Part shown: positions 23,903 to 36,329 of the stretch, one piece after another
Layout of the letters: each line of letters begins with the position of its first letter
Position numbering within the stretch: the first letter of the stretch is position 1
Origin: Rhizopus arrhizus
Lineage: Eukaryota; Mucoromycota; Mucoromycetes; Mucorales; Rhizopodaceae
DNA: 64,000 bases
Reading direction: 5' to 3'
Assembly (NCBI GenBank): GCA_024220505.1
Contig: JAKZZE010000003.1
Span: 1,488,001 to 1,552,000, forward strand
The notes under the pieces: generated by a model
What the model saw: only the letters and a program-made list of their open reading frames with translations
The model's database searches: none
Told to the model about the DNA's origin: nothing
Translations under genes and position numbers: made by a program

Positions 23903-24493
23903 TTATTTATAAAGTGAACAGTGCTTTTTGAAAGCTTCTAAAACCTCAGTAGTTCTACCACGCAAAGGAGCCGTTGCTAAGGCAGTTGGTATATTCTCTG
24001 GTTGTTCTATCCATTTTTTGAAAGGCACTTGATGAGTTGATAGTACTTCTGCCAACTTTTCCAAAGAATTTTCATTTTTAGTCTGTTATAAAAGGTTTAG
24101 GAAATGATAAGTGTGCATCTTTTTTCTACTTTTTTTTTTTATTACTTCCAAGACAATTTTGTGCATATTATCTAAATCAGCAAGGTATTCTTTTGTATTT
24201 TGGTCATCATGCGTAAGATGAAGGATAGCTGTGGCTGCATGACATGCCTGTGTCATGACGCTTTTTTAAGAGATGTTGTCAATACAGATTGTAAAGTCAT
24301 CTCTTTATTTTATTTTTGCCGAATTTACCTTCCAGCTGGCCATTGAAGTTTCTATAAAGTCATTTCATATTCTAGTGAGATTATACTGTTTTATGTATTG
24401 TTTTTGTTTTACTTTTGCGAGGTCCTTTCTAACTACGATGAACATAGTTAAAGGCTCTGCTGCTGCTGCCGCCACTGCTGATACAGAAGACAT
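23903..24493 (-). CDS. Peptidyl-tRNA hydrolase domain protein (PTRHD1-like)
   Basis: Four exons, 24493-24413, 24351-24329 (23 nt), 24260-24146 and 24082-23903, give 132 residues. The chain reads FIVVRKDLAKKLQWPAGSVMTQACHAATA, then HKIVLETKNENSLEKLAEVL, then FKKWIEQPENIPTALATAPL. These are the PTH2-fold motifs as they occur in human PTRHD1 and its fungal relatives rather than canonical PTH2. Function probably release of peptides from peptidyl-tRNA or a related role; activity in this subfamily is less well shown. It ends 112 bp upstream of TRM1 on the same strand, so two tRNA-related genes are adjacent. Confidence 0.88.
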
Positions 24494-25214
24494 TTTTAAA
24501 GTAAAAGACAATGTTTGCTGTGGATTTGACTATTTAGACCATAAAACAGTCACGTCTCTTAAGAATACGTGTGCATGCTGAATACGTAGGACATTAAGCA
24601 AAATTGGTTCACTTTTTAGACAATGCTAACAAAAGAATACTGTGAGATTTTAAGTGACATTCGTTGTCGTTATTTTGTTGCTGAAATTCTATACATGCCA
24701 AATTACTTCTGAATATCAATGGATGGGTTAGAATATCTTAAGACTTCATTGATTCATACAAAAGTAAGAGACTATCAAGCAATATGATATATGAGCAAAA
24801 TATTTTTCAAAAGACCTCCTTTATATATACTTTAAGTTCAACAGGATTAGATATATTACTAATGATATCAATACTATGCAATCAACACAAAGGAACATGT
24901 AACTTTACATATTTATAAATCCCCCTTTTCTTCTTAACACAAACTAGCTTGTGAGATAAGAATGCTTAGTTCCTTCCTCCTCAATTTGCGTATTACCTTG
25001 CCATTTTTTTGCTATTAGTTTCTCCTCTTTTGCTGGAAATCCAATCCATGTTTTGGATGTTGCTCTCCTTTCTTCTTTTAATAAAAGCCTTAAAGGATCA
25101 GTAAACGTTCTTCACTGTACATTTTGCTGCATTCTGTTTAATCGAATCATCATAAACAAAATACACGACATTTTTTAAATAGTTTGATAGAATAAAAGGG
25201 ATATTTTATTATGA
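24494..25214. other. Intergenic region
   Basis: No gene recognised; AT-rich flank between the PTRHD1-like start and the 3' end of the YABBY/HMG-like gene. A short GCTGCTGC stretch at 24460-24480 belongs to the PTRHD1-like first exon. Confidence 0.5.
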
Positions 25215-25720
25215 TTATTTGGCAGCAGGAGCAGCATTGTCCTTCTTGTTCTTGGGGTTCTCTGGGGAGTCCTTCCAGTTTTCAGCCTATGTTAATTTTT
25301 TAGCTATTTTTTAATCTCAGTAATAAAAAAAACACAATTGTACTAACAGCCTTTTTGAAAGCCTATAAAAAATTGATGTTAATTACACGAAAAAACGCGC
25401 AAACGTCATTCAATCCACTTACGTCCTTATGCGAGATACCAGGAGTTTCTTTCTTGACTTTAGCAAGTTCAGACTAAACAGATGATCAATCGATTAATAC
25501 CAATGAATTCACAAATGCACTCAAAAGTGAAAATAAGTTTACCTTTATAAAGTTGTTGTATGGAGACAGCTTCTTGGCTATACGAAAGCAAAAATTTTCA
25601 CTTAGTAACACGCTTTTTATTTTATTTTCTCATCTTTTTTTGCAAAAAAATAGAGAGTGTGTAATTAATGAAAAGAAATAATAACTTACTAGCCTTCTTT
25701 GAAACCTTCTCTTTAGCCAT
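25215..25720 (-). CDS. Small YABBY/HMG-box-like protein
   Basis: Five tiny exons, 25720-25690, 25577-25543, 25473-25423, 25362-25348 (15 nt) and 25286-25215, give 67 residues. The core KKLSPYNNFIKSELAKVKK and ISHKDAFKKAAENWKDSP matches the HMG-like fold of the plant YABBY domain and of short fungal proteins of this type; an HMG-like DNA-binding or chromatin role is inferred. The tail is Lys/Ala-rich. The 15 nt microexon is needed to give the AFKKAAENWK spacing seen in relatives. No single open frame covers the gene, so simple ORF calling misses it completely. Confidence 0.85.
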
Positions 25721-28440
25721 TTTTAATAAAATATTACTATAAGAAAGAAAAGAGAGAAATAATAATAATAAAAAATTCTTATTGAAAGTCTCAATGTGAA
25801 AAAGTGGATGCGTGACTTGTAACTATTATATATTTAAATCCAGATACCGCGTATTGATGCAAGAACAACAGGACAAGCGAAGTATTAACAGTCTAATCGA
25901 GCAAAAATTTGTTCCTCCTGTCCCTTCAGCCGCCCAAACTAATTTTTTAGGGCTCAATGTCTTTTTTTTTTCTCAATCAAGAGTACGTAATTATCTTAGG
26001 TATTTCATGCTCTGCGTCACATGTAGGCCTAATATGTAAAAATCCGGCCCTGAATCTTTGCAAGTAACGACGCTACAGTTAGTATATTCTATTATCATGC
26101 TATTTACAGTGAAGTTTGAAAGTATATTGACTATTTGACTTCATTCGTTAGCGAGTAATTTATTTAAACAAAATATTTCTTTTTTATGCAAACCAACAAC
26201 TAAGTTATCCGTGACCATTCTATGCTTAGAATGGCAGCAAGTTCTAGATTGAATGAAACATGTAGTTTTCTTTAATTGTACAATATGATAACTAATATAA
26301 TTGAGCTATTTTTCTTGAAAAAATCAAAAGAGCATCATGTCCTTCTGTAATTTTCCTTAATCGATGTACACACAACAAACGGTTTTGGAGCTTGAATATT
26401 CAGGGTGTCTCAGTTCATAGATTTTTGAGAACGGCTCAATTTACAACTAGATAAGTGTATATTGTGTGAGGAATACAATCAGGTATTTTTTAATAATATT
26501 TTACACCAATCAACCCAAGCAACGAAAAAGGTGATTTTTACATGAACAAATACGAAAACGGGCTGTATCGCTACACCAAGTTCCAGTTGTTTTTGCCAAC
26601 AAAACATTTTAAAATGTGGTTTGCAAGTCTTGATGGATAAAATGTAAGCGCTTGTCAAAATAAAGCAAACTTTGTAGTATATTAAGGCGGCAATGTATTT
26701 TTTTTTGTAGAAATACAAGACGGCAATAAGCCTCTCAAATCATACAAAATTATAAGAGACCAAGTGGCAGTATTTGTAGAGAAAGGTACCAGATGAAAAG
26801 TATTAAAAATATAAAGATATGAAAAGAGACAAGCAATTGGATTGATTAAAATTATGTAAGACCTCTTGAAAATGAATCTTTTTGCATTATCAACCTAGTC
26901 TATCTTTCTCTTAGTTTTTAAAGAGGAAGGCTTTTTTAGCATCTTTTCTTGTTCTTGCTATACATGCTGCTCATGTAGAAAGCCATCTTTATATGCGTTC
27001 ATTTAATATTTTAGAAGAAAAAGCAAAGTGGTGATAATAGAGTATAGATTCATTTAAAGCTATGATTCCTATAATAAAAGCACCACCAATAATAGCCCAT
27101 TCTCGATTGTACTCATTTTATAAGCCATCTAAATAAAATCTGTGGGACATTGGCAAGAATAGGGTGTTCGGCCACCAAATTGGTGATTATTATTACAAAT
27201 AAAACGTGAATTTAACTTATTTCAAAAGCAAGTTTCACAATATGAATTATATATAACAGTGCTTTTTTTTCTCCAGTTGTCTTTCTTTGCCAAGAAGGAC
27301 CTTTATTTTTAGACTCGTTTTATGCCTTATTTAAGGTACATTGTATATTATCATCTTTGTTTATAGTACACAAAAAAGAAGTAATATTCATAAAAGGACT
27401 ACATTATGGTTTAAAATTATTTCAAATAAAATATGATAAACATTGTTTAATGAAGAAGACCATTTAGTCTCACTCGATTCGTGCAATAAAAGAAAAATAG
27501 AGCAAGTTGTGTGGCGCTTTGTATTTGCATATGCCCATAACACAAATATCCCTTTTTGCTTTTCAATAAACAATCAAATGATCCCTCCCCCCCTTTTCAT
27601 CTTTATTTGTTAAAAAGCTTTTGCAGATGCCCTTGTTATAAGACAGTATGCATGGGAGACATAATACGCACATTTGTAAACAAAAGAAAAAGAGGGTGGA
27701 AGGAGGAGTATTAAAAAGTTTATCTACACATCTCCGTACCCTCCAAATTCCCATGATAAAGCTTGTATACAATACCTTAAAAGCGTTTTAAAAGTGGTTT
27801 CTAGTACGGGATAAAATTTAAGCGAACCAATGTACCTGTGGATACTTATGAAGCATGATTGCGATTGGCTCGAATCTTCAGGACAAAATGAATCCTTTTT
27901 TATTTATAAGCCAAGGATGGGAATGATGCATTACGCGCCATTTGCTTCTTTAAAAAGAAAGAATAATAAATAAGTTTTGTTTAATAAGATTTGCATCTAT
28001 GCTCAGCAAAACAAAATTTATTTTTTGACAGATAAAGAAAAAAAAAAAAAATGGACAACACAGCATGTGTATTCAGTGTTTCTCGTCCTTCTGGCTGGGT
28101 AACCACGGGAACCGGCTTATGGCGGGCGTTGAGCAAATGGTGCAACGTGTCTATTAATTGTTTGTATTCACAGGCTTTTTTTTTAAAATGATTAATAATA
28201 AAGATGAGCATAGGAAGATATTAATAATTGATCATGTCCTTTTTTTTTGTATATTAGACGAACTGATACTGGCAAAAATCCTAATTGGTTGGATATCAAA
28301 TCTTTATTTCAATCCCCTTCAGAAATATTTTTATCGGTTCCTGTGACTCCTTGATTTAGTTTTATTCCGACCACCTCACTCACTTTCACCCACTCTTCTC
28401 ATTTAAAAAGAACTTCTCGGCGTTCCCCTCTTTTTCAGTC

Positions 28441-28471
<31 letters not shown>

Positions 28472-28488
28472 TTTATTTTTTTTTACAG
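25721..28488. other. Gene-poor region with decayed coding-like stretches
   Basis: 2.8 kb without a supported gene. The plus strand at 26505-26790 reads in one frame, with two stops, as a coherent protein-like stretch (KYENGLYRYTKFQLFLP ... VFFFVEIQDGNKPLKSYK), suggesting a relic of unknown identity. A more GC-rich island lies at 28050-28150. T24 (28441-28464) lies just before the response-regulator start. Confidence 0.45.
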
Positions 28489-29281
28489 ATGGATTACTTT
28501 ACATACGCGAGCAAAGGAAAATTAAGAGAATCAGCTTATAATTCACTACCTAAAACACCAACATTACTTGTACATGAATCCGGAAAAACAGTCTGCAGGC
28601 CAACCAGTTTTTTGAAATATTCACTTTCATTTTTTCGCAGCAGAAACTCAGCATCAACAGTAATTTTAAATTCATTGTCTACTTCATTACCCTCACCTCC
28701 TATAACGCCTCAAGTGCCACTAATACTACCTTCACTATCCCTTCCATCATCTTCTGAATTTAAGAAATGCTTAAGCAAAACGACACAAGCATCCAAATTC
28801 CGCGTATTGCTGGTAGATGATAACAGCGTCAACCTTCAAATATTATCTCGTTTATTAACCACACACATGTCAGATGTATTTCAACAGATAGAAGTAGTAA
28901 AGAGTGGCGTAAAGGCATTAGAAGTCTTAAGATGTCGCCCATTTGACTTGGTCTTGATGGACATTGATATGCCTATACTGAATGGTGTTGAAACAACGCG
29001 ACATATCAGATCAACGACTGAATCCGATATTTTGCTTCATAACCGCAATATACCTATTGTCGCTGTTACAACAAATGATTCTGATGAATGGCGCCAATTG
29101 TATACCAAAGTCGGCATGGTAAATACGCACAAACATGAAAATCATTTTATAAATAGCATTAATCTTTCTTTTGTTTTAGAATGGTTGCATCAGTAAACCA
29201 ATTTCATCAAATGAATTAAAGTCAACATTATCTAATCTGCTGGACCTTGAATTATCTCAATCATCTTACACACCAGAATAA
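28489..29281 (+). CDS. Stand-alone response regulator receiver protein
   Basis: Two exons, 28489-29118 and 29180-29281, give 243 residues. The first ~100 residues are Ser/Pro/Leu-rich and low complexity. The receiver domain spans about 103-240: FRVLLVDDNSVNLQIL with the acidic pair D110/D111, FDLVLMDIDMPILNG with phospho-acceptor D158, the switch Thr in IVAVTTND and the conserved Lys in CISKPIS (K216). All phosphorylation residues are present, so it should accept phosphate from a histidine phosphotransfer protein of the fungal two-component pathway. No output domain is seen, which resembles Ssk1/Mcs4-like or single-domain regulators. The ATG follows a T24 tract and a CAG, so a 5' UTR intron is possible. 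Confidence 0.88.
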
Positions 29282-31086
29282 TCAGTATTTCTCTCTCAAA
29301 AAAAAAAAAGCAATTCAATTTGTTTATACCCTCTCCTCGTTATTGTAAATATTTCTCTTCTTCTTTCCGCTCCCCTTCCTCTCCCCTTTTTACTGTTTGA
29401 AAAATGGTGAATAACAATCCCCTAATGTAAATAATAAACTTGACTTGCATGTACAAATTGTTAATGAAATAAACAAATGGTCTATTATTATTGCTACACA
29501 AATCATTTTCAGTAAAAAATGAAATAAAAGTCTTTAATATGTAAAGATTCTCTGTGACAAATAAAGTGGTGTTAATCAATAAATCATATATGCGACATGA
29601 AACATCCCCTTCCATTCATCTTCTGATTAATTACTGCTTACATTCCTAATCTATACTGTTCTATTTTTATTCCATAAACAAAGTAGGTTCTGATCAACTC
29701 AAAAACTTTTACGCGTTCATCTCTACCTGAAAAACACGTTTTTATTATCACAAGTAATATAAACATTAAATAAAAGAAACTCTTTACGAGCTTTTTAATA
29801 AGAGTACACATTATTCTTTTAAACACCAGATTATAATATTCATATGACTGCAAGACGCACTGAATAAACAAATCTTGCACTAACAAAATGGAGAGGACAC
29901 TATTCATTTGTTATTTATCCAACATCACCAACAAAAACTCACTTCACAATCATGCCCCTTGAAAGGACGATGGTTCTGCATAGCAAAAGGATGTTTTTTT
30001 TTTTCTTTATTGATACAAGCAAAAGAATACAACTATTCATGAATGAATTTGTAATTTGATGTAGTGATGTCTACTGTTCACATTATCGATGAAAGGCCCC
30101 TGATATAGACTACTGTACCTGTGCACAATATCATATGCTCTAGTTATCACACGAAATAATAATAAAAAAAAAGTCCGTGAGATATAAACTAAACAAGCCT
30201 TTTATTTTACTCTTCATATTTCGAGACACTCTATAAATCTAGTCTCTCTTTATTTTGAACATTTGCATGCATACACCTCACATTAGTGGCCTAATGTTTA
30301 TAAGTTTACCATCCCTTTTTTTTTCTTTTCTTCTATACAGAAATGCTTACATAGAAGCTGTGATATGTAACGAAAATAAATAACCCTTTCTGTTGAAAAA
30401 TAAAATAAAAAACAGACAAAAACCGTCTTCATTTTCTTTTTTAGAAATTGGTTTAAAAAGGCTCATGTGATGTTCACTGAGTAACAAAGTTTATTGACAA
30501 AGAGAAAGGATAGAAAGAGATAGGGAGAGGTGAAGCGTTCTTTTTGCATTTGATAGTGTTCAGTATCATTTATGTAAAGTCGATATCAAAATATTGCAGT
30601 TGCACAAGAAACATGATTTCAAAAAACGGAAGTTTAGTATTTCCTTCTCTCTTTTGTATCGTCTTCTTATCAAGTCAGTGCTAATATTACAGTAAAGACA
30701 ATTAACAAGTTTTGAACAAAGAACCATGTCATTATTCAATTGGCAAAAGGATTAAATCATGCTCTTAAAAATGTCTTTAATCATTCAATTTAGTAGGATT
30801 TCATAAACTGGGATTGATCAAATATCAAAACACTTGATCTTTCCATTTTTGAATTTATTGCTTACATTAACCATTTATACTTTTTATCGTAGTGATATGT
30901 TACCTTTAAGGCAGCGATAGGTAATAAAGAATCATCAAATAATAGTCTAGGAAAAAAGATGAATCACAATCAGTTGAATTGTCTATCGTCAGTCTCGTAT
31001 AAACCACACTGTTTTTCAGGATTATCGGCATACTTTTTTACTTTTATAATCTGCACAGTTGTCCTTGGCATAGTGTATAGCAATTT
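29282..31086. other. Gene-poor region
   Basis: 1.8 kb, AT-rich, with only short unsupported open frames (29340-29615 and 29638-29907 on the minus strand). Nothing recognised. Confidence 0.5.
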
Positions 31087-31640
31087 TTAAAAAGGCTTTT
31101 TATAAGACACTCGCCAAATCTCGAAATTGAATAACAAAAGCTTTTGTGCATTGCTAGGAAGGATTTTACTGAAAGCTTCAAACAATTTGATGGTTAGTAT
31201 TTCAATCTCTAGAGGCCTTTTTCTCTTTACTTTGTTAATAAGATTAACCTCAGAGGAACAAAATGAAAAGATAAATACACGTATAACCATGGCCTACAGT
31301 TAGTCATCCTATTCCCTCTGCTGTATAAATTGGAGCATTATCTATTGCGATGTACCGGTTTTAAAATTCCTCACGTGCATCCACAGTATTCCAAGTATTC
31401 GGAATGGAATTAATATATTGGCCTGTCAGAGTATCAGCTGTTTCCATTGCCTTAGTCTCGTTTAATTTCAATTCATTTGAAGGCACTAATGGTCTTGTTG
31501 CTTTGATATTAGTGATAATATAAGGTGGCATAGCACCCAAAATTGTTGTTGTTTTGGCCTTACCATGGATTGAATAATCCTCAGCTCATATTCCTTTTTT
31601 GATAGGGCACGGTTCTATTCATACTTGTGAGAAAATCAGG
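31087..31640 (-). pseudogene. Tc1/mariner-like transposase relic, second family
   Basis: Read on the minus strand with frame changes: KAKTTTILGAMPPYIITNIK (around 31560-31500), the second catalytic Asp block YIAIDNAPIYTAEG (around 31360), then GHGYTCIYL and a C-terminal segment VKRKRPLEIEILTIKLFEAFSKILPSNAQ in the frame at 31087-31290. The order fits the C-terminal half of a DDE/Tc1-like transposase of the type with IDNAPIHT; the PPYSPELNPIE block has decayed. It differs from the family at 34-35 kb (MDNTPIH). Upstream parts between 31.6 and 32.6 kb are too eroded to define. Confidence 0.7.
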
Positions 31641-33591
31641 TTCACGAGAATGTAGTTAATGCCTTCAGTATTAAATTTGTTCATTTTACTGCTTGATTTG
31701 TTATCAAAAGGGAAAAAGAGAACTACAAGGATGTTTTTTCAAAGGGGTAGAAGTGAAGACGGAAACTCGAAAAAATACGTTTAATGGCTGCTGAAAAGTA
31801 GAGAACATCTAAACTACTCGAATATTTTTTTTTCAAATGTTTCTTGTCGCTTCACCTACTTTCATGAAAAACCTTTGCTAGCTTTACTTCTTTCTGTGAT
31901 CAAATCAAAGTTTATGCCAGTAGATAAAGATACTAAAAAAATCTCAAACTAAAATTGATGAACAGTATTCTGTTCTTACAGGTTGACTGTTTTAATAGAA
32001 GATTATTATGGTAAAATCATAATATATATTTTATGTAGTAATCTATTCAACTATTCTTTATAAACAATATAATAAAAGGCATTGTTACCTATACTGATAA
32101 GTACCAACAATTTATTACAAATTGAAGAGAGTTTCTAAGCTACTGGGCATGCAAAAAAGTCTGTTTGTATAGGAAGATGAAGAGATTTGATCAAGGCTTT
32201 TACAGAAAAAAAAACTGAAAAACTGATGCCCTGTAGACAAGATGTTCATATCATCCTCCACTTCATCAGATTAGTCTTTTATTGCTTGTGATTTTGAAGT
32301 AACAGCAATAAGCGGATTAGATGGTACTACAGCAGATACTTTAATTACACAAACATGTTAAATTGGGACTTTGTTTAACATGTGCGACTATCCAAATTTT
32401 ATTAGCTACTTGAATGAGAAACAAAATCAAGTTACCTTGGTCTCTTTGGATTTCGCTAGCCTTACTACTAATACAAACAAACTTGGATTGTTCTCAAGGT
32501 AAAATTGATATAGACATTAGAATTGGAATTGAAACTCATCTGATCATTCTGTGGTAACCATGAAAACATTGTAAATGTTATAGTAGATCGATTCATAGGT
32601 AGTAGGATCAGTACTGCATTTCAGCTTACAAAAGAGATTATAAAAATCCTTTTTTAATGTTAATTATTCATAATAGTCAACTAACTGATATAATTAAAAG
32701 AATAGATTCCTCTTTAACCTGGCATTTAACTGGCCAGGATGATAACCCTTTCAGAGACTGGTCAAATGTAGAATATGAGAAAAGAATAGTAAAATACTTT
32801 TCTTTAATTATTTCTAGTACTACCCTTTCTTTTGATCCTGTTTTTACGTTTTTTTTTTTTTTTGACTTAATAGACTATATTGAGTTTTTAACGCTAAAAT
32901 ATTATAATGAAATGCTTTTTTTAATGCATGGTGTCAGTATATTCTTATTTTGGCTATAATTTCTTCGTCAAAAGGTAGCTGATACAACATATTGTCCGCT
33001 GCCTAAGAATGCATCTCTAGCTACGTGTTTCTTCTTCTATTCAAGGTCCAGTGTCACACATTCTTAACAAGCTTCCAAAAACTTATCTAGGCGGAATGCG
33101 TTCTAGTACTACTGGTCTTCCATCTGGCTTACTCTCTGTCGTTTGCTTTCTGATGTTGATGCAATCCAACACCATGAAACCCTCCCTTACTCTCCTTTGA
33201 ACACTTATCTAGATTCTCCTTTACTCAATTGGGTCAACACAACAAAATACTGATTTCCTACACTCCTTTACGCCTATTACTTTTCCCCCCCTTGAACCTG
33301 AAGGGGCTTTTAGCCCTTTTTACTTTATTCAAATTGAACAGAACTGGGCAATTAAGGAATAGTGACACTCTGTTCCCATTTAAGACTGAATGTAAATAAA
33401 GTTTTCTTTTATCTGAAAAAATCAGATGCACAAGCCGATTGGAAAAAATCAATACTGTGCTTCCACTCTCAATTTACCAGATGTTTGAAAACTCCGCCCA
33501 GTTACTAACATCAGATTACAATGAAGATTAATGAATACACAAAAGTCAAAGTTGTCTATTTTATTAAGGAAATATGTAAAGAATTTATATG
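31641..33591. other. Repeat-rich region, eroded transposon sequence
   Basis: No intact gene. Contains likely 5' remnants of the minus-strand transposase relic and an open plus-strand stretch at about 33090-33240 (SIWLTLCRLLSDVDAIQHHE...) of unknown origin. The ORF at 32657-32959 lacks motif support. Confidence 0.4.
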
Positions 33592-33894
33592 ATCTTCAAA
33601 TTGTAATTGTTTCAGAGTGACAGGTACATCTTATACTATGCATGAACTGTATCTTAGTAGGCATTAGTAGGTATTACTAGGCATTGGTTAGGTATCTTGA
33701 TATGGATGATCATACTATTGATTGATCACTACCTCCGGCCCAGCATAGAGATTCTCCTATGTGACATTCATCATATCAAGTACAGGACATATATCATCTT
33801 GTAATCCAATATATCTTTTCGAAATTTTTTGGACATTTGCGTGAAGTTAAATTGCCCAAAAAAAAATGAGACTCATTTGGCCAAGTGTTTGAAT
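33592..33894 (+). repeat. Left terminal inverted repeat (~303 bp)
   Basis: Near-perfect inverse of 37863-38164. The inner end carries the Tc1-like motif AATTGCCC...GAGAC...GTGTTTGAA. It starts ATCTTCAAATTG. Confidence 0.9.
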
Positions 33895-33990
33895 CTAAAT
33901 TGACCAGCTTTTCAAAAATAAATTGCCCACTTTTTAGAAATAATTAGACTACTACTCTTATTTTATTATTGTATCCATTCTGTTTTGAGA

Positions 33991-35297
33991 TGAATTTCTT
34001 TTATGAAGATGGCAGAGGCGGAATTGTGGATGATTCTGGTAACGAAGCGGCAACTTTCGTTGTAGATCCGTCCTTTCGATTAGCTAATTTGACGAATCTA
34101 CACAAGTACATCAAAAATAAAAAAGTCATCGTAGAAAACGAAGAGCCAAAAGACACGGATATGCAGGAAGCAACCGTCAAGAAGGAAAGAAGCTCAACTT
34201 ATAACATTTACACAAACGAAGATCGACCATGATATTTCTTTTTCCTGCATGAAAAGTTGATGAAACCCGCTGAGGCAGCTAAACTTGCCAATGTTAATCC
34301 TGAAACTGTGAGAAAGTGGAGGAGAGAGTACGAAAGAGACCCTGAGAAGAAGATATCCTTTAAAAAGACGAATCGTACATCAAACAGAGCGCCAAGTCAA
34401 CTAAATGAGAACCACAAAATGCACTTGATTAACTTTTTTTGATGAGAATCTCTCAGCTGTTATCCAGGATGCAGCCGAAAATTTAACCAAAAGCTTTGAA
34501 GGTTTGGAAATAAAAAAGAGTAGGGTTGCTGAATTCATGAAAGAAGATTGCAATCTCAGTATAAAAGTTGTCACCCGCCATCCCAAGGAGAGAAATAGTC
34601 AAAAGACTCTTGAGGCTTGCGCAGACTGGATTGAAGAATGGTAAAACAAAGGTTTGCATTTCATGAAGGATTGTGTTTTTCTTGATGAAGCAGGATTCGA
34701 TGTAAATATGCGTCGTTCAAGAGGTTGGGCACAGCGTGGTAAACCAGCAATTGAAGAAACAACTTCTGCGAAGGGGTGTATCACATACAGTTATTGGTGC
34801 GGTTTCAGCATTTGGTGTTGTGAATGTAAGCAGGAGAGAGCCGGGCAATGTCAAGAAAAGAAGAGTTGTTGGTGCTAAAAAGAGAAAGGCACTCGAGGAT
34901 GTTGTTGTTGCTATACCAAAAGGAACTACAGCTGGCCATTTTGTGCAATTCATCAGCGATACTTTAGACATTATGGATGAATTTCCCAACATGAAAGGAT
35001 TTCATATGGTTATGGATAACACTCCGATCCACTCTCGTGATGTCGTTGACCCTATCATTTTAGAAAGGGGTTATATACCAGTATACCTCCCTCCATATTC
35101 ACCTGAACTCAACCCTATTGAGATGTTTTGGAAAGTGCTGAAGGATCGAGTTAGAAGAGAGAAATTGAAAGATACATAAACACTTTCTTCAAGAATAATT
35201 GAAGGCAGTGAAGATGTTCCTGTTGAACATATACAAAACTTCATTCAGCACTCGATCAATGTAATCCCTAAATACTTGAATAAAGAACCTTTGTGAT
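33991..35297 (+). pseudogene. DD34E Tc1/mariner-like transposase, disrupted
   Basis: The protein can be followed from MNFFYEDGRGGIVDDSG through a helix-turn-helix (MKPAEAAKLANVNPETVRKW), a second DNA-binding segment (LTKSFEGLEIKKSRVAEFM), the first catalytic Asp in CVFLDEAGF, a second Asp in HMVMDNTPIH and, 34 residues later, Glu in LPPYSPELNPIEMFWKVLKD. The spacing is DD34E, as in Tc1-type transposases. It is broken by a stop near 34230, a one-base gain in a T run at ~34434, a TAA at ~34642, a frameshift near 34775 and a TAA at ~35177. The catalytic triad is intact but the gene cannot make a full protein. Same family as the relics at 2.4 and 52 kb. Confidence 0.88.
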
Positions 35298-35317
35298 TGC
35301 TTTACTGTTTAGTTAAA

Positions 35318-35376
35318 ATATTTCTAAAAAATGGGCAATTTAGGTTCAAACACGAGACCAAGTTCGTCTCCTTGTT
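35318..35376 (+). repeat. Inner terminal sequence of the Tc1-like element
   Basis: Contains AATGGGCAATTTAGGTTCAAAC and the short inverted GAGACCAAGTTCGTCTC. The same block recurs at 37863-37905 and, inverted, at 33855-33950. It marks the right end of the original ~1.5 kb transposase unit inside the larger element. Confidence 0.75.
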
Positions 35377-36329
35377 TTATAAAAGAAAAAATGGCAAGGG
35401 ATAAAATATGCTCAAAATTAACGTTAAAAAGCGATGACATTACTCGTTGTCAAGAGGATAAGTTTATTTTTTTATTGCCATTAGTATATAATAAAGTGTG
35501 CTTTTCTTAGTTCTCAAAATGTTTCATTTTGTTACTAACAGGATTAACCACGAGAAGGTGAAAGCATGTCTAATCCCAAAAAAAAGAGAATTCTTTTGGC
35601 TGCTTTCTCCGTTATTCCCCCAATGAGTAGACCCTGTCCCTTCTATGAGTTAAGGCTGTGTAAGTTGTTCGTAAGCGTCAACAAACTAGGGCAGATTAAA
35701 GACTTACACCAAAGGAAACTCGACCCCCCAGATCATTGAAAGAAAACAAAAATAAATGCAGAAAAGATTTTTTGTTTATAGAGAGAAACTGTAAAATACG
35801 TGAGAATCCCTTACGGTTTGAAAGTTTATTATAATAAAGACTAAAGATTAAAACTATGTACAAAGTGGGCTATATTTATATATTTCGAGGTTGGCAGTGA
35901 TTCATTAGATAGGCTTTTCTATGGTTAGGGTGTAATGGCTTGATATTTCTATAATCGCATTTAATTCTATATGATTTGCTTAATATGTATGATAACCGAG
36001 ATCTTTACGGAATTGGAAATTTCTATTTTCCATAAATTAAAGAAATATTTTATTTTGGTAATTTCCCGCTTTACTCGAGCTTGGATAAGCTGTTCTATAT
36101 AGAAAATAATGAAGAAAACCAACACTCGTTACGTACGCGTTAATTGAAGATAATACTGTTATATGTATTTATTCTCGTTATAATTGCTGATAGTATAAAG
36201 AATATTATGTCTTTACAACAAGGTTGAGCAGAAATATTTTTTAAGGCTGTCTGATTTTGAATATTCATATAATAAATCTTTACCTTTTTTCATGAGACTA
36301 AGAGAGAGAGAGAGGTGTGGTGGGTGGGA

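Noticed and set aside
28060..28095. Similarity to the 5' end of U2 snRNA (TTCTCG.CCTT.TGGCT)
   Set aside because: The match covers only about 20 bases; the branch-site recognition sequence GTAGTA that must follow is absent.
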